DNA of 7,432 bases from Armatimonadota bacterium (GCA_028275265.1 JAPWUZ010000128.1:1-7432); one strand, 5' to 3'. Positions 1-5,953 are shown, counted from the first letter of the stretch. Translations and numbers: made by a program. The notes: a model not told the origin generated them from the letters alone.

Positions 1-152
1 CAGATATCATTGTGCCGCGATTTAAGGAGATTGGCTACCTGTATGTGACACTGGATCTGGCGGGCTATCGCACCGGCAGCCTGAACGAACCGCTACGCAA
101 AGCGGGTCTCATCCGCGCCGATTCGATTGAGGTAACGACGCATGGACGTTAA
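1..152 (+). CDS. larE: LarE C-terminal end (partial): sulfur transferase of nickel-pincer cofactor synthesis
   Basis: The 5' end lies outside the window. The frame opens at base 3 and gives 49 residues ending in a TAA at 150-152. The segment GYLYVTLDLAGYRTGSLNE matches the typical LarE C-terminus (a YVTLDL-GYR-GS-NE pattern). About 19 further residues follow, so the tail runs slightly beyond the usual end. LarE is a cytoplasmic PP-loop ATP-dependent enzyme. It converts the two carboxylates of pyridinium-3,5-biscarboxylic acid mononucleotide to thiocarboxylates, using sulfur from its own cysteine or, in other members, from a cluster-bound sulfide. The PP-loop and the sulfur-donating cysteine are not visible here, so the subtype cannot be told. 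The gene overlaps the larB start by 11 bases, and LarB makes the substrate of LarE, which supports both calls and a shared operon. Confidence 0.82.
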   Translation, partial: DIIVPRFKEIGYLYVTLDLAGYRTGSLNEPLRKAGLIRADSIEVTTHGR

Positions 153-897
153 AGCCTTAGAGCAGCTGTTGCAGGCGGTACGCGAGGGCAATCTATCCGT
201 GGAAGAGGCGTTACAGCGGCTCCGTGCCCTGCCTTATGAAAATCTGGAGTTTGCCCGTATCGATACCCACCGGGCACTGCGCGTCGGCTTTCCGGAGGTG
301 GTGTTCTGTCAGGGAAAGACGCCGGAACAGGTGCTGGCGATACTGGGGCGGCTGGGGAACCGCCATCGAAAAGTGTTAGCCACCCGTGCCAGTCCGGAAC
401 TGGCATCGATGGTGATGGAACGCTTTCCACGCACTCGTTATCACGAAGCGGCGCGTATTCTGGTGCTGGGTGAGAGCGAGCCAGAGAGTGAGACTCCTCA
501 AGACCGCTATGTGCTGGTGGTAGCGGCAGGCACGTCTGATTTACCGGTGGCGGAAGAGGCGGCGGTGACCGCATCCGAGATGGGCAGTCGTGTGGAACGG
601 CTGTATGACGTGGGGGTGGCAGGCTTACACCGGTTGCTGTCGCAGTCCGAAAAGCTGTTCGCTGCCCATGTGCTGGTGGTGGCAGCGGGTATGGAGGGTG
701 CGCTGCCCAGCGTGGTGGGTGGACTGGTGAGCCGCCCCGTCATTGCCGTGCCGACCAGCGTGGGTTACGGGGCGCACTTTGGCGGGCTCGCGCCGCTGTT
801 GACCATGCTGAACTCCTGTGCGCCCGGCGTGGCGGTGGTGAATATCGATAACGGCTTCGGGGCAGGCTATCTGGCGCACCTGATTAATTGTGGATAG
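142..897 (+). CDS. larB: LarB: NaAD carboxylase/hydrolase of nickel-pincer nucleotide cofactor synthesis
   Basis: The product has 251 residues, a normal LarB length. LarB acts in the cytoplasm on nicotinic acid adenine dinucleotide. It carboxylates pyridinium C5 and cleaves the phosphoanhydride to give pyridinium-3,5-biscarboxylic acid mononucleotide, the LarE substrate. The N-terminal third (about 1-75) carries the family pattern RVGFPEVVFCQGKTPEQ at 47-63, followed by LATRASPE at 79-86. The C-terminal PurE/AIR-carboxylase-like half includes AAGTSDLPVAEEAAVTA (128-144), ERLYDVGVAGLHRLL (152-166), AGMEGALPSVVGGL (182-195), PTSVGYGAHFGG (204-215) and NIDNGFGAGYLA (234-245). The ATG is supported by GAGG at 129-132 with a 9-base spacer, inside the end of larE. 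The cofactor activates LarA-type lactate racemases and related epimerases. No larA or larC is in view, so the client enzyme is unknown. Confidence 0.95.
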   Translation: MDVKALEQLLQAVREGNLSVEEALQRLRALPYENLEFARIDTHRALRVGFPEVVFCQGKTPEQVLAILGRLGNRHRKVLATRASPELASMVMERFPRTRYHEAARILVLGESEPESETPQDRYVLVVAAGTSDLPVAEEAAVTASEMGSRVERLYDVGVAGLHRLLSQSEKLFAAHVLVVAAGMEGALPSVVGGLVSRPVIAVPTSVGYGAHFGGLAPLLTMLNSCAPGVAVVNIDNGFGAGYLAHLINCG

Positions 898-928
898 TAC
901 GAGTTTTCGGAAAATCCCCTGTGAACCC

Positions 929-957
929 TTGACAACCGCATGGAAAAGGTGTATCAT
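929..957 (+). promoter_or_regulatory. Sigma70-type promoter of the lacI-family gene
   Basis: A perfect -35 box TTGACA (929-934) is followed by a 17-base spacer and the -10 box TATCAT (952-957, five of six consensus bases). It starts 31 bases after the larB stop and lies 41 bases upstream of the repressor ATG. The expected transcription start, about 7 bases past the -10 box, falls at roughly 964, inside the palindromic operator. The match is read directly from the sequence; its activity is inferred. Confidence 0.82.
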
Positions 958-961
958 CTAT

Positions 962-987
962 TCGAAACGTTTCGCGAAACGTTTCGA
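962..987 (+). promoter_or_regulatory. Tandem palindromic operator for the adjacent LacI-family repressor
   Basis: Two identical perfect 12-bp palindromes, CGAAACGTTTCG, abut at 963-974 and 975-986. With one flanking base on each side they form a 26-bp perfect palindrome. The AAACGTTT core with a central CpG is the classic LacI/GalR-family operator form; PurR sites share this core and CcpA cre sites have a similar central CG. The block runs from just after the -10 box, across the expected transcription start, up to the GAGGA ribosome binding site at 986-990. A bound repressor should therefore block its own promoter. The two CG centres are 12 bp apart, so two dimers on normal 16-18 bp sites would overlap. 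Autoregulation is inferred. Confidence 0.85.
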
Positions 988-997
988 GGAACCGATA

Positions 998-2029
998 ATG
1001 CCTGCGACCATTCGCGACATAGCCAAAAGACTGGGGATCTCTGTCTCCACAGTGTCCTATGCACTGAACGGAGGACCGCGCCCCGTACCGGAGGAGATAC
1101 GTCTGAAGGTACTGGAAGTGGCACGTGAGCTGGACTACCGCCCCAATCGTCTTGCTCGCTCGATGGTCACCGGCAAAACCGAGACCGTCGCCGTTGTGCC
1201 GCCCGTGGTGACGCGCAACATGTTGCGTTCCCCCTACATCCATGCGATGCTGTCCAGCATTGCCGATGCGGTCGGTGAGCACGGTTACGACATTCTGCTG
1301 CACACCTCCGCCACCCCAATGGACGACGTGACTTTGGTGCAGTCGTTGCTAAGCGGCAAGGTGGATGGTATCCTGCTCATCGCTCCGTTAAGCACGTCGC
1401 AGGTGCCTCAGGAGTTGCGTCTGCGCCATGTTCCATGTGTGGTGGTGTCGGCAAGGGTGGAGGGGGTGCCCAGTGTGTATGCGGATAACGCAACAGGCAT
1501 CTTCGCGGCGATGGACTGGCTGTACGCCCACGGTCATCGCAGGTTCGGCTTTGTGGGTGGTCCGCCATCGTTCTACGACGCTCAACAACGCCTGCTTGCC
1601 TTTCGCCAGTATCTGGAGGAACACCGGTTGCTTCTGCGCAGCGAGTGGCTTGTTGAAGGAGATTTCACCGCGCGGGGTGCGATGAGCGGTGCGCGGGCGA
1701 TGTTAACCCTGTCGGAACGCCCCACAGCCGTTCTGGCAGCAAACGATGAGACGGCGGCAGGCATCCTGCAAGTGGCTCAGGAGCTGGGGCTGCGCGTGCC
1801 CGAGGATGTGTCGGTGGTGGGCTTTGATGACACGCCGTTCGCACAGGTGTTGTCACCGCGTCTGAGCACTGTACGCCAGCCGCTGGAGCAGATGGCTGCT
1901 GAAGCGGTCAACATGCTGATGGCGTGGATGGAGCGACGCGAACGACCAGATGACGAAGAACGGACGTTCCCGACGGAACTGGTGCTGAGAGAAAGCACAG
2001 CACCGGCTCCCGGTTTACTATCTCAATAA
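998..2029 (+). CDS. LacI/GalR-family transcriptional repressor
   Basis: The product has 343 residues, a standard LacI-family length. The N-terminal helix-turn-helix is TIRDIAKRLGISVSTVSYAL (4-23). The hinge helix RPNRLARSM (48-56) carries the Leu-Ala-Arg that normally wedges the operator's central CpG, matching the CG-centred palindromes just upstream. Residues about 62-335 form the periplasmic-binding-protein-like effector domain, with GFVGGP (184-189), AANDETAAGILQVAQELGLRVPED (starting 247), VVGFDDTPFA (273-282) and SPRLSTVRQP (286-295) near the end. The frame stays open upstream to an ATG at 890, inside larB, but that start would run through the promoter and operator. The ATG at 998 begins the canonical N-terminus and has GAGGA 7 bases before it. 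The effector cannot be predicted; sugars or nucleobases are usual for the family. The pseudopilin gene 17 bases downstream is the likely co-regulated target, along with repressor autoregulation. Confidence 0.95.
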   Translation: MPATIRDIAKRLGISVSTVSYALNGGPRPVPEEIRLKVLEVARELDYRPNRLARSMVTGKTETVAVVPPVVTRNMLRSPYIHAMLSSIADAVGEHGYDILLHTSATPMDDVTLVQSLLSGKVDGILLIAPLSTSQVPQELRLRHVPCVVVSARVEGVPSVYADNATGIFAAMDWLYAHGHRRFGFVGGPPSFYDAQQRLLAFRQYLEEHRLLLRSEWLVEGDFTARGAMSGARAMLTLSERPTAVLAANDETAAGILQVAQELGLRVPEDVSVVGFDDTPFAQVLSPRLSTVRQPLEQMAAEAVNMLMAWMERRERPDDEERTFPTELVLRESTAPAPGLLSQ

Positions 2030-2046
2030 CGAGGAGGTCACACACC

Positions 2047-2835
2047 ATGAAACGGTACGCTTTCACGCTCATCGAGCTGCTTGTTGTTATCGCGATTATC
2101 GCGATACTGGCAGCGATTCTGTTCCCCGTCTTCGCACAGGCGCGGGAAAAGGCGCGTCAGGCGACCTGTCTGAGCAATATGAAGCAGATGGGATTGGCAA
2201 CGCGCATGTACCTGCAGGACTATGACGAGACCTGGTTCCCCGCCTGGCACAACCGTCCGGAAGGCAACGGGCACTGGTTCTTCCGCATCTCGCCCTACAT
2301 CAAGTCCGGCACTGGAGACAACTGGGATACCTACCGGCAGAGCGGTGAAATCCGAATCTGCCCCTCCGGCATCGCCAAGCGGTTTAACTACTCCATGAAC
2401 GACCACATCTGCCCGCTGTGGGGTGATTGGGACGGCTGGGTGCACTATGTGCCCGATAGCGACGCCATCTTCACCCACCCGGCGGAGACCATCGTGTACG
2501 GCGATGGCACTCAGATTGGTGCATGGGGCTATGACACCTCCGCCAACTTCTGCTGGTGGCCCGGGCAGGAGTTCTGCTGGTGGGGACGCTTCCCCGAGGG
2601 CGATAACGACCCGCTGTGGAAGCTGCTGGACCGCGACCTGAGCGCGAGTGACTGGGACGGCAATAACTGGGACTGGACACAGAACCAGGGCTATGGTCAG
2701 GTGCGCTACCGCCACAACATGACCGCCAGCTTCGTGTTTGCGGACGGTCACGCCAAGGTCATCCGTCGCGGACTGGTGAAGGTGCCATACAACTGGTCCC
2801 TCACCGGCAAAGACGAGAACGACTGGTCACGGTAG
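2047..2835 (+). CDS. Type IV prepilin-like protein, DUF1559 / H-X9-DG type, tryptophan-rich
   Basis: The product has 262 residues. MKRYA/FTLIELLVVIAII is a class III prepilin leader. A prepilin peptidase should cut after Ala5 (Ala in place of the usual Gly), leaving Phe6 as the methylated N-terminus with Glu10 at mature position +5. A single hydrophobic helix spans about 8-28 and is followed by LFPVFAQAREKARQ and the CLSNMKQ...QDYDE neck. The C-terminal H-X9-DG signature is at His223 to Asp233-Gly234. These identify the DUF1559 pseudopilin group, which is greatly expanded in Armatimonadota and Planctomycetota; individual functions are mostly unknown. The body is extreme in tryptophan (18 of 262) and contains FCWW twice, at 168-171 and 176-179. 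A strong Shine-Dalgarno GAGGAGGT (2031-2038) sits 8 bases before the ATG. The short gap behind the LacI-family gene, with no terminator, suggests one transcript. The protein probably sits in the membrane with the C-terminal part outside. Confidence 0.93.
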   Translation: MKRYAFTLIELLVVIAIIAILAAILFPVFAQAREKARQATCLSNMKQMGLATRMYLQDYDETWFPAWHNRPEGNGHWFFRISPYIKSGTGDNWDTYRQSGEIRICPSGIAKRFNYSMNDHICPLWGDWDGWVHYVPDSDAIFTHPAETIVYGDGTQIGAWGYDTSANFCWWPGQEFCWWGRFPEGDNDPLWKLLDRDLSASDWDGNNWDWTQNQGYGQVRYRHNMTASFVFADGHAKVIRRGLVKVPYNWSLTGKDENDWSR

Positions 2836-2848
2836 TACACCTTTTGCC

Positions 2849-2874
2849 GAGCCCTCCGCCGAGGCGGAGGGCTC
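2849..2874. terminator. GC-rich perfect hairpin between convergent genes (possible bidirectional terminator)
   Basis: GAGCCCTCCGCC and GGCGGAGGGCTC form a 12-bp perfect inverted repeat around a 2-base centre. In RNA this would be an 11-bp stem with a cGAg-type tetraloop. It lies 13 bases after the pseudopilin stop and 19 bases beyond the aldo/keto reductase stop, exactly where both transcripts should end. Neither strand shows a proper U-tract after the stem: the plus strand reads aggcgttt and the minus strand ggcaaaagg. It may therefore be a weak or factor-assisted terminator or a 3'-end-protecting stem. A 10-bp palindrome, GTTTGCAAAC, follows at 2879-2888. Confidence 0.6.
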
Positions 2875-2893
2875 AGGCGTTTGCAAACTCTGT

Positions 2894-3748
2894 TTATGCC
2901 GCCCGCGAGAAGATGGGCGTTAGTTTCTCCGCCTCCGCACGCAGTTGTTGCTCCTCGCGCGAGGTAATCTTCCGGAACCGCTCCCCCAGCTGCAGAGCCA
3001 TCTTGAAGATGTTCTCATCGCCCGGCGGGATGGCGGCGGTGATGTGGGGCAGGGAGAGTGTGAAACGGAGCGCGAGCTCCGCCAGCTTCGGATCGGTGAC
3101 CGGCTCGTACCAGCACTTCTCCAGCCGCTTCGCACCCTCTTGCCAGTGGGTCCGTGCCAGCGCTTTCAGGGCAAGCAGGGTCACGCCATGTTTGGGAGCT
3201 TCTTTCAGCAGCTCCCAGCCGAAGTTGCCCTTGAACAGCGTGACAAAGTTGAACGGAAACAGCGCACTGTCAAACGGGAACCGCTTGATGGCTTCGAGGG
3301 CGACCTCTTCCGAGTGGGCACTGAAGCCGATGTAACGCACTTTGCCCTGCTCGCGCGCCTTCAGGAAGACCTCCATCGCGCCACCCGGAGCAAAGCATTG
3401 CTCCAGCTCCTGCATGTTGGATAGCCCGTGCAGCTGGTAGAGGTCAAAGTGGTCGGTCTGCAGTTTGCGCAGAGAGGCTTCCAGCTCTTCCTGTGCGCCT
3501 TTGGCGTCGCGTTTGGTGGTCTTGCACGCGAGGAAGATTTTATCGCGGAAGGATTTGATGGCGGGACCCATGCGCTCTTCGGCGTCCCAGTAAGTAGGCG
3601 CGACGTCAAAGTAGTTTACGCCGCGCTCGAACGCCTCGCGGGCGATGGCATCCGCCTCTTTTTGGGGCAATCGCGCCAGCACGATACCTCCCAAACCGAT
3701 GATGGAGAGTTTGTCTCCCTTTTTACCATAGGGACGTTTCGCAATCAT
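2894..3748 (-). CDS. Aldo/keto reductase
   Basis: The product has 284 residues and forms an NAD(P)H-dependent (beta/alpha)8-barrel oxidoreductase without a signal peptide, so it is cytoplasmic. The catalytic tetrad of the family can be placed: Asp48 and Tyr53 in NYFDVAPTYW, Lys76 in FLACKTTKR and His107 in LYQLHG. Other family landmarks are the N-terminal LSIIGLGG (14-21), KVRYIGFSAHS after the middle of the protein, and the IPPGDENIF nucleotide-binding region near the C-terminus. No C-terminal ferredoxin-like cysteine cluster is present, unlike some related aldo/keto reductases. The start overlaps the GH20 stop as ATGA. It has a very strong Shine-Dalgarno AAGGAGGTG (3761-3753) 6 bases away, so the two proteins are likely made together from one transcript. 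The substrate is unknown; pairing with a glycosidase suggests a sugar or sugar-derived aldehyde or ketone, which is inference. Confidence 0.93.
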   Translation of the reverse strand: MIAKRPYGKKGDKLSIIGLGGIVLARLPQKEADAIAREAFERGVNYFDVAPTYWDAEERMGPAIKSFRDKIFLACKTTKRDAKGAQEELEASLRKLQTDHFDLYQLHGLSNMQELEQCFAPGGAMEVFLKAREQGKVRYIGFSAHSEEVALEAIKRFPFDSALFPFNFVTLFKGNFGWELLKEAPKHGVTLLALKALARTHWQEGAKRLEKCWYEPVTDPKLAELALRFTLSLPHITAAIPPGDENIFKMALQLGERFRKITSREEQQLRAEAEKLTPIFSRAA

Positions 3749-5607
3749 GTTACACCTCCTTCATAATGCGCTAAACGCTGCTCCAGAACGCGGGTGCTGT
3801 CTTGCAGTCCGCCTTCGCGGTTGCGGGCGACCCACAACCGGCGATGCTCCCCCAGTATCTCGCGCATCTCAGTCGCCAGAGCATGCCGCTCCGATCCCGT
3901 GTTAATGATACCCGTACGCACCGCCAGCGCGCGACGACAACCATGCAGCAACATCCGCACCGCGTTGGCAAACTCGTCAACAATCAGGCTGGCGTCTGTC
4001 CTGTCCATGCGCGCGCGGGGCAGTGGCTCAGTTACCGCGCGGATGTACTCCATCGTCGCGCGAATGGTTTGCTCGGTCACGCTTTCAGGAATGGGTTGGG
4101 TGAGCGACGAGTGCACGAAGTGGAACAGCACGCTGGCGTTACCCACCAGATGCCCGATTTTCTGATAGGCGTTGCCAAGGTCATAGACCAGCCTGCCCAT
4201 GACCTCTGCGTCGTCGCGGAAAACGTGTGTGTCCAGTGCGCGCATGATGTTGAGGTCGCGGTTTGTCTCATAGCACCACGAGTACGCCGCGCCCGCTGTG
4301 AAACCCAGATAACTGACAGGCAGATACTGCCAGTGTCCGTTATCGCCCCAATCAGTAATCAGGTAGCCGATGGCGCCGTGCTTGAGCCCGTTCTCGGCGG
4401 CGTTACGCAGATTGCCAAGGCAGTTGTCCGTCCGACCGACAATGGTGTTCCACGAGGAGGTACCCGGGCACACGAAAAAGGGGATCCCCGACGCCGCGAA
4501 CTTCGCACCGTGTGCGTCGAAGGGATGTTCCGCCTCGTAGCCCCATTCCAGCGCGACCACGTCTTTGGGCAGCTCCGGCACCAGCTCGGGATGCTCCATG
4601 ATGATGTCGCCCCAGAAGTGCATGGTGCGCCCGTGTCTTTTGACCAGGTCGTAAATCTTCAGCAGAAACTCCAGGTACACCCGTCCTTTGCCTTTGCGCT
4701 CACACTCTCCCTTGCTTTTGCCCAGACCGAGGTCGAAGGTTTCGTCGCACCCTACGTTGAACTTGCAACTGCTGAAGTGCGGCAGCAGCTCCTCGTATAG
4801 CCCGGCGATGAATTGCAGGCTTTCCGGGTTGGTGGGGTCTAAGCTGAACGGTTCGTCGCTGTGTCCGCCCCACGGCCAATCGAACCCGTCTGGGCATTCG
4901 GCAAGGTGGCGGTAGCGGGGCAGCTTCAGCCAGCGGTGCATGTGTCCGAAGGAGTTCTGGTTGGGAACCAGCTCGATAAACCGCTGGCGGCAGTAGGCAT
5001 CTAGCCGCAGGATGTCCTCGCCGGTCATTGGGCTGGCTTGCGCCCATACCTCGCGGTGCTGGCGATAGGCGAAGGTATGCTCGGTATACAGCTCCAGATG
5101 GTTTATCTTCCACTCCGCCAGCTCGTCGACCAGCGCAAAAAGAGTTTCCAGCGTGGGCACCTTGTCGCGGCTGATATCCAGCATCACTCCTCGCGAGGGG
5201 AAGTCGGGATGGTCGTCGATCTCGCCACAGGGCAGCTCGCCCGCGCACTGGCGCAGTATCTGTCGCAGGGTCATCACCCCGTAGAACAGTCCGGCGGCAT
5301 CGCCCGCGGTCAGGTGCGCGTGCTCTGGCGTGATGCGCAAATGATAGCCCTGCGCGGGAATACTCGCGTCCGCTTCCAGAGTCAGGATAACCTGTGCCAG
5401 CGGGTCGCCCTCTGCACTGCCCACCCACAGGTTCCACTGTATGCCCTGCGTTTCCCATACCGCCTCCTGCAGGCGCGCGGCGATGGGGAACACCGCTTGC
5501 GGTTCACCCTGACAGACAATGCGGGCGTTGTGGCGCAGCGGCAAAGTACCCTGCCCATCGCGCATTCGGCGTGGTGTGGGTAGCAAAACCAGCTCGCTCA
5601 GGTTCAT
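3745..5607 (-). CDS. Glycoside hydrolase family 20 protein (beta-N-acetylhexosaminidase-like)
   Basis: The product has 620 residues. An N-terminal GH20b-type alpha/beta domain (about 5-130; GYHLRITPEHAHLTAGDAAGLFYGVMTL region at 87-114) precedes a GH20 barrel from about 135 (FPSRGVMLDISRDKVPTLET). The predicted catalytic pair is Asp288-Glu289 in FNVGCDET. In GH20 the Asp orients the substrate 2-acetamido group and the Glu is the acid/base of a substrate-assisted mechanism releasing terminal GlcNAc or GalNAc. The usual HxGGDE motif is altered to NVGCDE. Aromatic subsite candidates include the Trp residues in LEWGYE (353-358), TSSWNTIVGR (383-392) and ITDWGDNGHW (417-426). Residues from about 450 form a helical C-terminal region not typical of minimal GH20 enzymes. 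No signal peptide is seen (start MNLSELVLLPTP), so it is probably cytoplasmic and acts on imported oligosaccharides. GGAAGGAG (5622-5615) lies 7 bases before the ATG. It is the first gene of a pair with the aldo/keto reductase. Confidence 0.9.
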   Translation of the reverse strand: MNLSELVLLPTPRRMRDGQGTLPLRHNARIVCQGEPQAVFPIAARLQEAVWETQGIQWNLWVGSAEGDPLAQVILTLEADASIPAQGYHLRITPEHAHLTAGDAAGLFYGVMTLRQILRQCAGELPCGEIDDHPDFPSRGVMLDISRDKVPTLETLFALVDELAEWKINHLELYTEHTFAYRQHREVWAQASPMTGEDILRLDAYCRQRFIELVPNQNSFGHMHRWLKLPRYRHLAECPDGFDWPWGGHSDEPFSLDPTNPESLQFIAGLYEELLPHFSSCKFNVGCDETFDLGLGKSKGECERKGKGRVYLEFLLKIYDLVKRHGRTMHFWGDIIMEHPELVPELPKDVVALEWGYEAEHPFDAHGAKFAASGIPFFVCPGTSSWNTIVGRTDNCLGNLRNAAENGLKHGAIGYLITDWGDNGHWQYLPVSYLGFTAGAAYSWCYETNRDLNIMRALDTHVFRDDAEVMGRLVYDLGNAYQKIGHLVGNASVLFHFVHSSLTQPIPESVTEQTIRATMEYIRAVTEPLPRARMDRTDASLIVDEFANAVRMLLHGCRRALAVRTGIINTGSERHALATEMREILGEHRRLWVARNREGGLQDSTRVLEQRLAHYEGGVT

Positions 5608-5642
5608 CGCAACGCTCCTTCCGTGAGAATAGATTCACCGTA

Positions 5643-5833
5643 GGAGTTACGCAGTGGCGATGAACAGCTTGCAGACTACGCTTTTTCAGTGATTTCAGGG
5701 ACATTTTCCTGTCATGCTGAGCGACAGCGAGGCATCTCAGCGTGTTGAAAGAGATTCTTCGCCTCGCTCAGAATGACAGTTTATGTCGCCTGATGTCGCA
5801 AATCTTCGAGCAGCCTTCCAACTGCGTAACTCC
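5643..5833. repeat. Nested inverted-repeat element with 13-bp perfect ends (MITE-like)
   Basis: GGAGTTACGCAGT at 5643-5655 is repeated in perfect inversion as ACTGCGTAACTCC at 5821-5833, bounding 191 bp. Near the centre is a second, larger palindrome (5709-5779). Between them, a further short inverted match (TCAGG-GACAT on the left against TCAGGCGACAT read inward from the right) makes much of the element imperfectly symmetric. It has no coding capacity. Terminal inverted repeats, small size, internal symmetry and an intergenic position are hallmarks of a miniature inverted-repeat element, but no target-site duplication is evident at these boundaries. The true ends may therefore differ, or it may be a composite of two repeats. 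The left end sits 35 bases upstream of the GH20 start codon, so the GH20 promoter or leader probably runs through it. Confidence 0.6.
5709..5779. repeat. 71-bp imperfect palindrome, dispersed-repeat type
   Basis: The left arm 5709-5738 begins CTGTCATGCTGAGCGA. It pairs with the right arm 5751-5779, whose reverse complement begins CTGTCATTCTGAGCGA, around a 12-base loop. By hand alignment 25 of 30 positions match, with one gap. As RNA this is a long stable hairpin on either strand. The wording (TGTCAT-CTGAGCG...AGCGA...ATCTC ... GAGATTCTTCGC...CTCAGAATGACA) resembles intergenic palindromic repeats I know from diverse bacterial genomes, where many copies occur. The copy number in this genome cannot be judged from one window. 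Confidence 0.8.
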
Positions 5834-5953
5834 GATCATCGGCGAAAATCACTAACCGTGCCAGCACCGATATGGCTCCTGTATTCAGTTGCACGCAGGC
5901 AGCGGATAATCCTGTCTGCAGGGGAAGATTTCATACAGGCGATGGAAATCGCG

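Larger units (their letters stand above)
5608..5953. other. 346-bp intergenic region between the GH20 and tsaC genes
   Basis: No plausible gene is seen on either strand. The left 190 bases are taken up by the nested inverted repeat listed separately. The remaining 5834-5953 holds only short symmetric sequences: CCGATcATCGG at 5832-5842, and GATTTC/GAAATC at 5927-5932 and 5945-5950, just beyond the tsaC stop, without a U-tract. A promoter for the leftward GH20 operon must lie here, but I see no convincing -35/-10 pair. Confidence 0.6.

Noticed and set aside
890..997. In-frame upstream ATG at 890 giving a 379-residue LacI-family protein
   Set aside because: The extra 36 codons run through the promoter and operator and overlap larB; the canonical N-terminal helix-turn-helix starts at the ATG at 998, which has a ribosome binding site.
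2038..2751. A 237-codon antisense frame over the pseudopilin gene
   Set aside because: The opposite strand encodes an unmistakable prepilin leader and H-X9-DG motif; the antisense product has no recognisable domain.
3731..3742. GACGTTTCGC near the aldo/keto reductase start as a second repressor site
   Set aside because: Only one half of the palindrome is present and it lies inside coding sequence of the reductase.
3802..4800. A 332-codon open frame on the plus strand opposite the GH20 gene
   Set aside because: Its product resembles no family I know, and the frame lies wholly antisense to a gene with clear GH20 motifs; long antisense frames are expected in GC-rich coding DNA.
4700..5458. A 252-codon open frame on the minus strand in another frame of the GH20 gene
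   Set aside because: The composition is rich in Arg/Gly/Ala/Pro without motifs, typical of a shifted frame of a GC-rich gene.
5626..5631. TATTCT on the minus strand as a -10 box for the GH20 operon
   Set aside because: The sequence 17 bases upstream (CTGCGT) is a poor -35 box, and the implied start would fall inside the ribosome binding site.
5927..5950. GATTTC/GAAATC inverted repeat after tsaC as a terminator
   Set aside because: The stem is only 6 bp and AT-leaning, the loop is 12 bases and no U-tract follows.
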